A stretch of 64,000 bases of DNA from an uncultured Prevotellaceae bacterium (GCA_902788605.1 CADAKX010000005.1:1-64000), one strand, 5' to 3'. Shown: positions 51,021-60,277, counted from the stretch's first letter. Notes: a model not told the origin generated them from the letters alone. Translations and numbers: made by a program.

Positions 51021-53027
51021 CTAGAATTTCCAGCGCACTTGCAGGTCAAGGTCGGTGGTATGAGATTGCAGAATCTGCTGCATGCCCGACCCTATGACAG
51101 CACGGTCGAAATAGTTGGTGTAGCCAAGTTTGACTGAAAGCATCAAACTCTTGGTCACATCGGCCTTGGCGAAGAAAGCCATGTGGATGCCCTGCCCATA
51201 GAACATGGGAAACGAGAAGTCGTGCTGCATCTGGCGCTCGTATATATAGATACGACTGTTATAGTCGTCGGTGTGGAAATAACTGGCTGCGATGTTCATC
51301 TGCCAGCGTGGGCAAGCATAAGAAAGATGTTCGCCCAACATATAGCCGAAACTCGTGGTCTTATAAACAGAACGAGCATAGTCAAACTCTGTCTTGGCAC
51401 TCCAGTTTGAGAGAGGGGCATAGGTCAACGTCAGGCGTCCTCGATGCTCATTGTCGGCTATCAGGGTGGTCTTATCGGCATTATCCTTTTGACGGAGACG
51501 GATGCGATGACGAGCCATCAGGCTCCAATACGCCAGTTGATAGTCGGCCTGCAACATGAAGTCCCATGCATGAGAAGGTTGTGACACCTGATAGCGAACC
51601 CATGGGAAATAGGCATAGTCGGCATAGCCCTGAAGAGACAGACGAGGAGTGGCTTGACAAGAGAAGCCAAGGTAATAGCCGGTCTCGTTCTGGGTACGTG
51701 AGGTCTCGCCAAAGCTATGGGCGTGAATGCTGGTATAATCGTAACGATAGAGGCGCTGCAAGGCCATCAGACGGAAGTTCTCTGATGGCAGGTAACTCAG
51801 ACTGTGGATAGTAGCCAAAGCGCCCTTACGATTGGTTGCCGTCTCTCCATTCAGCGAGAAGCGATATTGATTATAGCCATAACTGAGACTGGCATTCAAG
51901 AAGTCGCTGCCCTGGACGTAATATTGGCGATAGGGCTGTTGGGTATCTGGATGCAACGGACGGTCAAAAGCGGTATAGACGGCATTGGCTCCCATATGGA
52001 ATCCGTTTTTACGATAGTTGATGGTAGCGCCAAGGTCTGTCTGGTGGGTGTTGTGTTTCTTTTTAAGCTCTGTCGGCGTGCGATGATAACCACTGGTAAT
52101 AAGGGTGGATACTGTGCCATCGGTATTGAGGGTGGCATCAATGGGACGATAGGACGCAAAGACGGTGGCGGAGAGAGGCTTAGTGAGGCTGATAGTAGCT
52201 GCGGCGCCCTGCATGTAGTCAGCCTCGGAACGGGAAGTATGGGGGCGCAAGGATACGGTCTGTCGTCCCATGTTCTGCAACATGACTTGCTTGCCCAACG
52301 AAAAACTGCTGTTGAGAACAAGTCCCATACCAGTAGAGAGCTTATACTTACCCACAACCATATTCTCCAGTAGTCCCAATTGTTGTATCTGCAAATAGTA
52401 TGAATAGGAATCATAGCCCCACGGATTGGAAGAAGACAAAAAAGGCTCACCAGCATCTTGCGAGCCAACGAGACCAATCTTCAGATATGATCCATAAGAG
52501 AACTGATATCGAAGTGAATGGCGATACTTATAGCCTTTATACCCATCTTTGACGCCATCGTAATCGCCCTTTCGATAATAAAAAGGGATACGTGCTGTGG
52601 CTGTAATAGTATGTTTGCCGTATTTCTCAATGGTGGACAAACTGGGAAATGTCTTTTTCTTAGCAGGTGCCTCCCCTGCCACCACAAAGAAAGGTAACAG
52701 TGCTATTTGCTGATAGTCCATAGACCTGACCATACGCAATTCACCCAATGATAGCATGGGACCATATAAATAGAGATAGCCCAAAAGGTCGTCTATCTGC
52801 TGTTCGGAAAGGAATGGCAGCTGCTCTAATTCCTTGCGGGAGGTTTGATTCAAGTTGATGGGATTCTCGGACAACTGTTGAAGGTATTCATAGCTGTCCT
52901 CTGAATACTCTTCATCCAGATCTCCTTCGCTGATCATCTGATGCCATACTTCCTCCCACGTCTTTTGTTGCTGGGCAGAGACTGAAAGACAGCATACCAG
53001 AAACAGGAAAAGAAGGTATTGGCGCAT
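51021..53027 (-). CDS. Outer-membrane protein with helix-hairpin-helix N-terminus
   Basis: The 668-aa protein has a signal peptide (MRQYLLFLFLVCCLSVSAQ), then ComEA-like helix-hairpin-helix sequence (NPINLNQTSRKELEQLPFLS, ~55-110) and a ~550-residue barrel-like remainder with alternating aromatic strands ending DLDLQVRWKF. The start at 53027 gives the best signal peptide; Met at 53048 would overlap wbqC. Homologues are found in this place in Bacteroidales, but the function is unknown. A DNA-binding-type motif in an outer-membrane protein raises the idea of DNA uptake or binding. It is the last gene of the dapB-lepB operon. Confidence 0.75.
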   Translation of the reverse strand: MRQYLLFLFLVCCLSVSAQQQKTWEEVWHQMISEGDLDEEYSEDSYEYLQQLSENPINLNQTSRKELEQLPFLSEQQIDDLLGYLYLYGPMLSLGELRMVRSMDYQQIALLPFFVVAGEAPAKKKTFPSLSTIEKYGKHTITATARIPFYYRKGDYDGVKDGYKGYKYRHSLRYQFSYGSYLKIGLVGSQDAGEPFLSSSNPWGYDSYSYYLQIQQLGLLENMVVGKYKLSTGMGLVLNSSFSLGKQVMLQNMGRQTVSLRPHTSRSEADYMQGAAATISLTKPLSATVFASYRPIDATLNTDGTVSTLITSGYHRTPTELKKKHNTHQTDLGATINYRKNGFHMGANAVYTAFDRPLHPDTQQPYRQYYVQGSDFLNASLSYGYNQYRFSLNGETATNRKGALATIHSLSYLPSENFRLMALQRLYRYDYTSIHAHSFGETSRTQNETGYYLGFSCQATPRLSLQGYADYAYFPWVRYQVSQPSHAWDFMLQADYQLAYWSLMARHRIRLRQKDNADKTTLIADNEHRGRLTLTYAPLSNWSAKTEFDYARSVYKTTSFGYMLGEHLSYACPRWQMNIAASYFHTDDYNSRIYIYERQMQHDFSFPMFYGQGIHMAFFAKADVTKSLMLSVKLGYTNYFDRAVIGSGMQQILQSHTTDLDLQVRWKF

Positions 53028-53031
53028 AGGG

Positions 53032-53625
53032 TCACAGATAAAAGACACTCTCTGGACCCATGTTGAAAAGAAGGTCCAAAATACTCAGGTTTGGCAGGAA
53101 TCCATGCTTCTGCTGATAGACCTGATAATAGGCTTTCGGCTGGAAATCGGCATCTGGCAATGGATGTTTGGGATTGATAACAGCACGAAAATCGGCAGGT
53201 GTCTGGTTGGTTGCTGCAATCAACATTGGTTGGATATCAAGGAGTTCGCACATCTTTGCACAGATGGCATCATTATAATCCAGAAGGCGTTCCCAATTGT
53301 TTTCGGCAAAGAATGGACGCAGGTCGTCCTCATAGTATTCAAAGAAGGGCGACTCGCCATAGGCCGACTGCAAGGCCTGCCAATGCAGATGGCGCCAGTT
53401 GCCGTGATCGGAAATAAGTACATCGGCAATGGTCGACTTAGAATCGTGGACCACGGGAACGGTGAGGGCCTGAGTGCCCTGTGTCGTGGCAATCAAACAA
53501 CGATTGCGAAATGTCTGCTTCATGAAAGCCTCCTGACGGTCAATGACCGCCTGGTCATAGCGATGAAGCTTCTGATACCATTGGATGGGACCGAAGTAGG
53601 TGGTAGACAAAAATGCAGTGGTCAT
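53032..53625 (-). CDS. WbqC-like family protein
   Basis: The 197-aa protein matches WbqC by its N-terminal STTYFGPIQWYQKL and internal NRCLIATTQGTQALTVPV, GNWRHLHWQALQSAYG and SPFFEYYEDDL. WbqC proteins are linked to O-antigen/glycan loci and have no proven activity. Its start (53625) overlaps the stop of the signal-peptidase-like gene by 4 bp, indicating translational coupling. Confidence 0.88.
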   Translation of the reverse strand: MTTAFLSTTYFGPIQWYQKLHRYDQAVIDRQEAFMKQTFRNRCLIATTQGTQALTVPVVHDSKSTIADVLISDHGNWRHLHWQALQSAYGESPFFEYYEDDLRPFFAENNWERLLDYNDAICAKMCELLDIQPMLIAATNQTPADFRAVINPKHPLPDADFQPKAYYQVYQQKHGFLPNLSILDLLFNMGPESVFYL

Positions 53626-54161
53626 AACGGGAGAAGTATTCGGTTGGTTTGCCAGCCTTTCCACACAGGCGACTGCGGTTCATGACTGTAGACCACCATA
53701 AAGGCACGTCCGATAATCTGTTCCTCAGAAATAAAACCCAATGTGCGCGAATCTGTCGCGTTAACAGGATTGATGGATTCCAACCAATAATAGTCGCTGT
53801 CGGCACAATCCTCAAGACTTGGCACAAGGAGGGTCTGACCGTCATAATTGACAGAATCGCCAGGAAGAGCCGTGCAGCGACAGATGAGAATCTGACTATT
53901 ATCCTGCGGATGCTCGAAGGCCACGAGGTCTCCTTTGCTGACAGGACGGCGAACGATACGTCCATAGTCGAAGAAACTACCTTTCCCTCCCACGCGCAAG
54001 CCATAGCTCCATCGATTGACCATAACACGGTCGCCAGCCTGGAATGTTGGTTCCAGGCCAGCGCCGTTGATGGTATAGATGGTGAAACCTACCAACCTGA
54101 CGACCATCATCAACAAGAAGGCTATCAGGAAAGCGAGTAGGAATCGGAGTGTCTTCTTCAT
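53622..54161 (-). CDS. Signal peptidase I-like protein lacking the catalytic dyad
   Basis: The 179-aa S26-family membrane protein has one N-terminal helix (~5-28) and then the family boxes NGAGLEPTFQAGDRVMVNRW and CRCTALPGD, and the remnant of box E (NATDSRTLGFI). The nucleophilic Ser of the SM/SL motif is replaced by Gly35, and the general-base Lys of KRCVGLPGD is replaced by Cys94. LepB encoded next door has both residues. The fold is well conserved otherwise, so it is more likely a pseudo-protease or LepB partner than decay. It lies 45 bp after lepB. Confidence 0.85.
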   Translation of the reverse strand: MKKTLRFLLAFLIAFLLMMVVRLVGFTIYTINGAGLEPTFQAGDRVMVNRWSYGLRVGGKGSFFDYGRIVRRPVSKGDLVAFEHPQDNSQILICRCTALPGDSVNYDGQTLLVPSLEDCADSDYYWLESINPVNATDSRTLGFISEEQIIGRAFMVVYSHEPQSPVWKGWQTNRILLPL

Positions 54162-54206
54162 TCTTTCTTTTTTGTTGTAGGCAGCAACAATGTCGCTGCT
54201 TACCTG

Positions 54207-55721
54207 CTACTTGATGTTATCAACAATGCTGAACAGGCGGTTCCAACGGATGCCTCCGCTGAAGAGGCCACGATCTGGATCACTACTCCACCAGATGAAG
54301 ATGGGCTTACCCACGATGTGGTCCTCGGGCACGAAGCCCCAGTAGCGAGAGTCGGCCGAGTTGTGACGGTTGTCACCCATCATCCAGTAGTAGTCCATCT
54401 TGAAGGTGTAGGTATCTGTCTGCTCGCCGTTGATAAAGATCTTGCCATCACGCACCTCGAGGTTGTTGTGCTCGTAAACCTTGATGGGACGCTCGTAGAT
54501 GGGCAGATTATCAAGAGACAACTTGATGCTTTCGCCCTTCTTTGGAATCCAGACAGGACCATAGTTATCGCGCGTCCAGTCCTTCACCATATTCTTTGGA
54601 TAGAGGTCATACGTATCGTTATCAGCCTCCAGAGACATGGCCTGCACCAGGTCTTTTCTGCTTTTCAGCACCTGAGCCGTTTTCTTGGTCATGGGCATAG
54701 AAACACGGTTGTTGCGGAACTGCTGGGTCAACTGTATCTGGCCTTCGCTCTTGAAATAAGCCCTATCAGCAGAACTCAGTCCTAGGTCCTCGCAAGTAAT
54801 GCCATTCTCTTTCAGGAAGTCATTATCCAAGATGACGCCATCATTAAACAGCACATCGTATCTATACTGCACATTGTCTGGTTCCTTATTGGCCTTGCCG
54901 TTCAGATAGACAATATGGTTGATGATCTGAAGCGTGTCGCCAGGCAGACCCACACAACGCTTCACATAGTTCTCGCGACGGTCTGTGGGACGATAGCCAA
55001 TGCCACCAAACTCCTGCATGTTTGCAGAGATATAGCGTCGGCCGAAATTATAGTATTCCTCAAAACGCTTTCTCTGTTCTTCCTTCGACAGCGAATCGAT
55101 AGGAAGCGCCAGAGGATAGTTCTGCTCATAGATGCTGCGACCAGCCTCGTAACAGATGCGATAGTACTCGGTCTGATAAGGTACATTCAGACAGATGGTG
55201 TCGCCAGCGGGATAGTTGAATACCACGATATCGTTGAGTTCCACATTTCCAAAGCCAGGCACACGACGATAGTCCCAATGAGGCCATTCGATATATGATT
55301 TCATGTCGCCAATGGGCAGCGTGTGCTGCGTCAAGGGAATGGTCAGCGGCGTCTCAGGAATACGAGGACCATAGCTCACCTTCGACACGAAGAGATAGTC
55401 ACCTGTCAACAGCGACTTCTCAAGCGAAGAAGAGGGGATGACATAGTTCTGGAAGAAGAACTGGTTGATGAAATAGACGGCCACCAGCGCAAAGACGATA
55501 GCGTCGACCCATGACATCACCGTGCGCATCGGACCCTCATAGTCCTGCCACCACTTCCAATTGATTTTCTTTGAGATATAGGCATCGTAGATGAAAGGAA
55601 TGATCAGCAGTCCCAACCACGACTTTACCCAGTATAGGAACAGCAGATAGCACACCATCACAATGATGAACTTGGCCCACTGCTTCTTCATATTCAGCTT
55701 TTTCTTTTCTCTTTTTTCCAT
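54207..55721 (-). CDS. lepB: Signal peptidase I
   Basis: The 504-aa inner-membrane protease removes signal peptides. It has N-terminal transmembrane helices (~17-47 and ~70-90), nucleophile Ser99 (IPSSSLEKSLL), general base Lys254 (VKRCVGLPGD) and box E GDNRHNSADSRYWGFVP. It is much longer than the E. coli enzyme because of insertions of ~90 and ~100 residues between the boxes, a Bacteroidetes trait. The start may be Met1 or Met11 (MKKQWAKF). The operon order is dapB, lepB, inactive paralogue, wbqC. Confidence 0.93.
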   Translation of the reverse strand: MEKREKKKLNMKKQWAKFIIVMVCYLLFLYWVKSWLGLLIIPFIYDAYISKKINWKWWQDYEGPMRTVMSWVDAIVFALVAVYFINQFFFQNYVIPSSSLEKSLLTGDYLFVSKVSYGPRIPETPLTIPLTQHTLPIGDMKSYIEWPHWDYRRVPGFGNVELNDIVVFNYPAGDTICLNVPYQTEYYRICYEAGRSIYEQNYPLALPIDSLSKEEQRKRFEEYYNFGRRYISANMQEFGGIGYRPTDRRENYVKRCVGLPGDTLQIINHIVYLNGKANKEPDNVQYRYDVLFNDGVILDNDFLKENGITCEDLGLSSADRAYFKSEGQIQLTQQFRNNRVSMPMTKKTAQVLKSRKDLVQAMSLEADNDTYDLYPKNMVKDWTRDNYGPVWIPKKGESIKLSLDNLPIYERPIKVYEHNNLEVRDGKIFINGEQTDTYTFKMDYYWMMGDNRHNSADSRYWGFVPEDHIVGKPIFIWWSSDPDRGLFSGGIRWNRLFSIVDNIK

Positions 55722-55765
55722 GATTCCTTGTTTTTCCTAGATATTCTAGTTATCCTAGTTTTTTT

Positions 55766-56479
55766 CTAGAACTTAAACATATCGCTGATGGTCAACAGAC
55801 CATTGTTATCCTTGGTATACTCGGCTGCCAACACAGCACCCAGGGCAAAGCCACGACGCGAATGGGCATCATGGGTGATTGTGATGATATCGGCATCAGA
55901 GTCATAACGGATGGTATGGATGCCAGGCACCTCACCACGACGGATATGGTCTACGCGCAACAGCTTGGGGTCTGTGGTATCCTCGGCCCAAGCCTCCTTA
56001 CGGTCGATATTCTCAACAATCTCCTCGGCCAGCGTGATAGCTGTGCCACTGGGATGGTCGAGCTTGTGAACATGATGTGTCTCTTCCATCTCAACGTCAT
56101 ACTGAGGGAACTGATTCATAATCTTGGCCAGATAGCGGTTGACGGCAGAGAAGATGGCCACGCCGATAGAGAAGTTGGAAGCCCAGAACAGCGTCTTGCC
56201 GTTCGCACAAGCCTGACGAACCTCATCTCCATGCTCTTTCATCCAGCCCGTAGAGCCAGAAACCACCTTGACACCCTTGGCCCATGCCTTCAGATAGTTG
56301 CCGTAGGCTGCCTGTGGAGCCGTAAACTCGATGGCCACATCTGCTGATGCGAAGGCCTCACTCTCAAAGTCCTCCTGATTGTTGATATCGATGATACTCA
56401 CAATCTCATGGCCACGGCTGAGGGCTATTTCTTCAATCATCTTGCCCATCTTGCCATAGCCGATTAATGCTATTTTCAT
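55766..56479 (-). CDS. dapB: 4-hydroxy-tetrahydrodipicolinate reductase
   Basis: The 237-aa cytoplasmic enzyme makes tetrahydrodipicolinate in the lysine/diaminopimelate pathway. The N-terminal NAD(P) motif MKIALIGYGKMGKM, the catalytic ETHHVHKLDHPSGTA segment and the substrate loop RRGEVPGIH are present. The start at 56479 drops 20 residues read from the leader. The leader contains the palindrome TTAATTCGAATTAA (56481-56494), and a -7 box is at 56504-56511. It is the first gene of the lepB operon. Confidence 0.95.
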   Translation of the reverse strand: MKIALIGYGKMGKMIEEIALSRGHEIVSIIDINNQEDFESEAFASADVAIEFTAPQAAYGNYLKAWAKGVKVVSGSTGWMKEHGDEVRQACANGKTLFWASNFSIGVAIFSAVNRYLAKIMNQFPQYDVEMEETHHVHKLDHPSGTAITLAEEIVENIDRKEAWAEDTTDPKLLRVDHIRRGEVPGIHTIRYDSDADIITITHDAHSRRGFALGAVLAAEYTKDNNGLLTISDMFKF

Positions 56480-56480
56480 T

Positions 56481-56494
56481 TTAATTCGAATTAA
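56481..56494. promoter_or_regulatory. 14-bp palindrome in the dapB leader
   Basis: TTAATTCGAATTAA is perfectly self-complementary. It lies just upstream of the dapB start and immediately downstream of the predicted transcription start, a possible repressor site. Confidence 0.35.
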
Positions 56495-56503
56495 ATTGCG
56501 TTG

Positions 56504-56511
56504 CAAAGATA
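56504..56511 (-). promoter_or_regulatory. -7 box of the dapB operon
   Basis: Minus-strand TATCTTTG 25 bp before the start codon, with TTG about 22 bp upstream. Confidence 0.45.
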
Positions 56512-56553
56512 GTAATTTTTGCCCATTAAGACTCAACAATTAAGAATTTTTTG

Positions 56554-56561
56554 TATCTTTG
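56554..56561 (+). promoter_or_regulatory. -7 box of the rnr promoter
   Basis: TATCTTTG 28 bp before the rnr start codon, divergent from the dapB promoter. Confidence 0.45.
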
Positions 56562-56589
56562 CCCTCGTAATACAAACACTTTTGCAATT

Positions 56590-58758
56590 ATGGGAAAGAA
56601 AAAAGGAGGTAAGCGACTGAATAAGCGCGACGTAGCCGAGGCCTTACAGGCTCTGTTTCAGGCCCATCCTGGCGAGACACTTAGTTTCAAACAGATTTTC
56701 AAAGCCCTGAAGTTTGACACCCATCCCGTGAAGATGCTGGCCATCGACGTGATGGAAGAGATGGCATGGGATGACTACCTCTCGAAGGTAGGTGACAGCG
56801 CCTACAAACTGAACCTGAAGACACAGGTGCAGGAGGGTACATTCATCCGCAAGGCCAACGGAAAGAACTCGTTCCAACCCGATGATGGTGGCAAGCCAGT
56901 CTTTGTGGCCGAACGCAACTCGATGTTTGCCCTCAATGGCGACCGCGTGAAGGTGGCCTATATGGCTCGTCGTCAGAACCATATCAAGGAAGCTGTTGTT
57001 ACAGAAATCCTGGAGCGCAAGCACGACCAGGCCGTTGGTATCTTGCAGGTAGAAAAAGATTTTGCCTTCCTGAATGCCGAAGGTAACTTCTTCACAAGCG
57101 ACATCCTGATTCCTAAAAAGAAACTCAAGGGAGGCAAGACTGGCGAGAAGGCCGTCGTAAAGATTATCCAATGGCCTTCAGCAGAGTCGAAGAAGATTGT
57201 CGGCGAGGTCGTTGACGTGCTTGGTAAGCAGGGTGAAAACAACACTGAGATGCACGCCATCCTGGCTCAGTATGGCTTGCCCTATAAGTATCCGAAACGT
57301 GTGGAGGATGCTGCCCAGAAGATCAATGCAGAGATTTCTGAGGAAGAGATTGCCCGCCGTGAGGACTTCCGTGAGGTCTTCACCTGCACCATCGACCCCA
57401 AGGACGCCAAGGACTTTGACGATGCCCTCTCTATTCGCAAGCAAAACAAGTATTGGGAAATTGGCGTTCATATTGCCGATGTGAGTCACTATGTCACCGA
57501 AGGCAGTATCATCGACCGCGAAGCCGAGGAGCGTGCCACCAGCGTCTATCTGGTAGACCGCACCATTCCCATGTTGCCTGAGCGCCTGTGTAACTTCGTT
57601 TGTTCGCTGCGCCCTGATGAAGAGAAACTGTGCTATAGTGTTATCTTTGTTTTGGACGATGATGCCAACATCAAAGACTGGCATCTGGCCCATACGGTTA
57701 TCAAGAGTAACCGCCGATATGCCTATGAGGAGGTGCAGGAGATTCTGGAAGGAAAAGACGGAGACTATGCCGAAGAGTTGCGTATCCTTGACAAGATGGC
57801 GAAGAAGTTGCGCGAGCGCCGCTTCAAGAACGGTGCCGTGAAGTTCGATCGCGAAGAACTGCACTTTGATATCGATGACGATGGCAAGCCCACCCGCTGC
57901 TACTTCAAAAAGTCGACAGACGCCACCCAACTCATCGAGGAGTTTATGTTGCTGGCCAACCGCACCGTAGCAGAGTTTATTGGCAAGGCAGGAAAGGCCA
58001 AGAAGTCAGAAGACTCAGAAAAGCCCAGCAAATCCAAAGGAAAGACCTTTGTTTATCGTATCCACGACCAACCCGACCCTCAGAAACTCGAGAACCTGCG
58101 CACGGCCTTGGCACCTTTTGGCTATAAGGTGAAGACCAGCGGCACCAAGGGAGCCATCTCGAAGAACCTCAACAAACTGATGGAGGAGTCACAAGGCGAG
58201 CGCGAACAGAAGTTGGTGGAGACCCTCACCCTGCGCGCGATGATGAAAGCCAAATACTCGACGCACAACATCGGCCACTACGGACTGGCCTTTGACTATT
58301 ATACCCATTTCACCTCGCCCATCCGTCGTTACCCAGATACGATGGTGCATCGTCTGCTGACCCGCTATCAGGATGGCGGACGCAGCGTGAATCAGGACCA
58401 CTACGAGGAACTCTGCGAGCATTGCAGTCAGATGGAGCAGACGGCCCAGAACGCCGAACGCGACTCTATTAAATATAAGATGGTGGAGTTTATGGCCGAC
58501 AAGGTAGGCATGGAGTTTGATGCGCACATCAGCGGCGTGCAGTCTTATGGTATCTACTGCGAGATTGACGAGAACCACTGCGAGGGTCTTGTGGGTATGC
58601 ACGACCTTGATGGCGACTATTATGAGTTTGACGAGCGCAACTACTGCCTTGTGGGCCGTCGTCACCATCAGAAATACCAACTGGGCGATGCCGTCCGTAT
58701 CAAGGTGGCCCGTGCTAACATCGAAAAGCGTCAACTCGACTTTATCCTCGTCGAATGA
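56590..58758 (+). CDS. rnr: Ribonuclease R
   Basis: The 722-aa processive 3'-to-5' exoribonuclease degrades structured RNA. It has N-terminal OB/cold-shock domains, an RNB catalytic domain with CTIDPKDAKDFDDALS (metal-binding aspartates) and HTKMALTH-type end segments (FTSPIRRYPDTMVHRLL), and a C-terminal S1 domain (FDAHISGVQSYGIYCEI). A short Lys/Ser-rich insertion (AKKSEDSEKPSKSKGK) lies in the RNB domain. The start ATG 56590 is downstream of the predicted transcription start. It is probably a single-gene unit. Confidence 0.94.
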   Translation: MGKKKGGKRLNKRDVAEALQALFQAHPGETLSFKQIFKALKFDTHPVKMLAIDVMEEMAWDDYLSKVGDSAYKLNLKTQVQEGTFIRKANGKNSFQPDDGGKPVFVAERNSMFALNGDRVKVAYMARRQNHIKEAVVTEILERKHDQAVGILQVEKDFAFLNAEGNFFTSDILIPKKKLKGGKTGEKAVVKIIQWPSAESKKIVGEVVDVLGKQGENNTEMHAILAQYGLPYKYPKRVEDAAQKINAEISEEEIARREDFREVFTCTIDPKDAKDFDDALSIRKQNKYWEIGVHIADVSHYVTEGSIIDREAEERATSVYLVDRTIPMLPERLCNFVCSLRPDEEKLCYSVIFVLDDDANIKDWHLAHTVIKSNRRYAYEEVQEILEGKDGDYAEELRILDKMAKKLRERRFKNGAVKFDREELHFDIDDDGKPTRCYFKKSTDATQLIEEFMLLANRTVAEFIGKAGKAKKSEDSEKPSKSKGKTFVYRIHDQPDPQKLENLRTALAPFGYKVKTSGTKGAISKNLNKLMEESQGEREQKLVETLTLRAMMKAKYSTHNIGHYGLAFDYYTHFTSPIRRYPDTMVHRLLTRYQDGGRSVNQDHYEELCEHCSQMEQTAQNAERDSIKYKMVEFMADKVGMEFDAHISGVQSYGIYCEIDENHCEGLVGMHDLDGDYYEFDERNYCLVGRRHHQKYQLGDAVRIKVARANIEKRQLDFILVE

Positions 58759-58790
58759 TTTTTTCCTTTTTACATTTTTGAATTTTTTCC

Positions 58791-59450
58791 GTGGCAATAG
58801 AATATACAAAGAAAGAAGAAGTCTGGAATACATGGACCCACGCCGGCGGCGCCATGATGGCCGGAGCAGTGGGTATCGCATTTATCATCGTGGTATGTCT
58901 GGGCAATATGGACCGCATGTGGGCCGGTATTGGTGTGGGCCTCTACCTCATTGGGATGACAGGCAGTTATCTGGCCTCGACCATCTATCATGGTCTCAAC
59001 GAGAAAAGCAAATGGAAGAACCACCTGCGCAAATGGGACCACGCCGCCATCTATTGGCATATCGCCGGCTCCTACTCTCCCATCACCCTGATAGCCATGC
59101 GCGACTACGGCTATTGGGGCTGGATGCTCTTCACTTTTGTGTGGACCTGCGCCATCATTGGCACCATTATCAGTTTTATCCATCTGGAGGAGCATTCAAA
59201 CATTGAGACCCTGTGTTTCTGTATCATGGGACTCAGCGTGCTGGCAGCCTTCAAGCCACTGGTTGATACGGTATCAACCAATGCGTTTGTATGGATTGTG
59301 TTGGAGGGTGTCTTCTATATCACAGGCGCCGTGTTCTATTCGTTCAATAAGAAGAGGTACATGCACACCGTGTTTCATTTCTGCGTCCTGGCAGGCAGCA
59401 TCTGCCACATCGTCGCCGTGTGGGACATTCTGATAAGAGGCATCTTTTAG
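58791..59450 (+). CDS. Hemolysin III (YqfA/PAQR) family membrane protein
   Basis: The 219-aa protein has seven transmembrane helices and the family His/Asp/Ser residues (WTHAGGA, STIYHGLN, KWDHAAIYWHIAGSYSP, HTVFHFCVLAGSICHIVAV). Members are membrane hydrolase-like proteins of unclear bacterial function. The start codon is GTG at 58791, 32 bp after rnr. Confidence 0.9.
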   Translation: MAIEYTKKEEVWNTWTHAGGAMMAGAVGIAFIIVVCLGNMDRMWAGIGVGLYLIGMTGSYLASTIYHGLNEKSKWKNHLRKWDHAAIYWHIAGSYSPITLIAMRDYGYWGWMLFTFVWTCAIIGTIISFIHLEEHSNIETLCFCIMGLSVLAAFKPLVDTVSTNAFVWIVLEGVFYITGAVFYSFNKKRYMHTVFHFCVLAGSICHIVAVWDILIRGIF

Positions 59451-59466
59451 GATGGAGAATGGATGA

Positions 59467-60273
59467 TTAAGACTTAAAAGACTTATTTACTTGGACGCTC
59501 AGCGTCTGGGTATCAAACGTGATATCCTTGCTTCGCTCCACGAAACGGCTCAGAGCCCCACTCGCTGCCAGTTCGTGGGGCGTTCCTATTTGCAGGCCTT
59601 CATCGCGACTCATCAGCCAGATGGTGTCTGCCGTCTGCAAGGCTAATTCCAGGTCGTGTGTTGAAAGGAACACCGTTTTCTGAGCCTCTCGACTGATGCG
59701 ACTCAACAGCATCAGCATATCCACCTTACTGGGATAATCCAGAAACGCCGTGGGCTCGTCTAAATATATAATAGGTGTATGCTGGGCCAGCGCCTTGGCA
59801 ATCATCACCTTCTGTCGCTCGCCATCACTCAGCGTCTGGACCTGACGATTCTTCAAGGACTCGATGCCTATCAATTTGATGGCCTCACAGCACGCCTCGC
59901 GGTCAGCCTCACACAATCGACCCCAGAATCCCGTATAGGGTGCCCGTCCCAGTTCCACCAATTCCATCACGGTCATCTGCTGGACGTCAGGTTTCTCGGT
60001 CAATACGATGCCAATGGTGCGTGCCAGTTCGTTTTCGCTATAGTCATCCAACTCACGCCCCTCCAATCGGATGCTGCCACCCAACTTAGGCAGGAAGCCA
60101 GATAGCGTCTTGAGCAGCGTAGACTTGCCCACGCCGTTTTCACCCAGCAAGCACGTCAGCTGACCACGCTGGAGCGAGGCCGTCAGATGCGAGGCCACCA
60201 TCCTGGCACCCTGTTTAGAGCTATAGCCAATGCTCAAGTCGGATAGTTCTATGGAGCTTTCGGTTTGTATCAT
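59467..60273 (-). CDS. FecE/FepC-like ABC ATPase without permease
   Basis: The 268-aa ATPase has Walker A GENGVGKST, signature LSDGERQKVMIAKAL, Walker B IIYLDEPTAFLD and switch His (STHDLELAL). It most resembles the ATPases of iron-siderophore, heme or cobalamin importers (FecE, BtuD). No FecCD permease or binding protein is adjacent, so it must work with parts encoded elsewhere. The promoter lies so close (-7 box ends at 60278, 5 bp before the start) that the mRNA may be leaderless. Confidence 0.9.
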   Translation of the reverse strand: MIQTESSIELSDLSIGYSSKQGARMVASHLTASLQRGQLTCLLGENGVGKSTLLKTLSGFLPKLGGSIRLEGRELDDYSENELARTIGIVLTEKPDVQQMTVMELVELGRAPYTGFWGRLCEADREACCEAIKLIGIESLKNRQVQTLSDGERQKVMIAKALAQHTPIIYLDEPTAFLDYPSKVDMLMLLSRISREAQKTVFLSTHDLELALQTADTIWLMSRDEGLQIGTPHELAASGALSRFVERSKDITFDTQTLSVQVNKSFKS

Positions 60274-60277
60274 GCGG

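Noticed and set aside
51021..53048. Start of the helix-hairpin-helix protein at 53048
   Set aside because: It would add seven residues overlapping wbqC and place charged or polar residues before the signal peptide; Met at 53027 gives a standard signal sequence.
59251..59300. GGTTGATACGGTATCAACC-type palindrome inside the hemolysin III gene as an operator
   Set aside because: It lies in the middle of a coding region (near 59261-59279) and encodes conserved-looking residues, so I treat it as chance.
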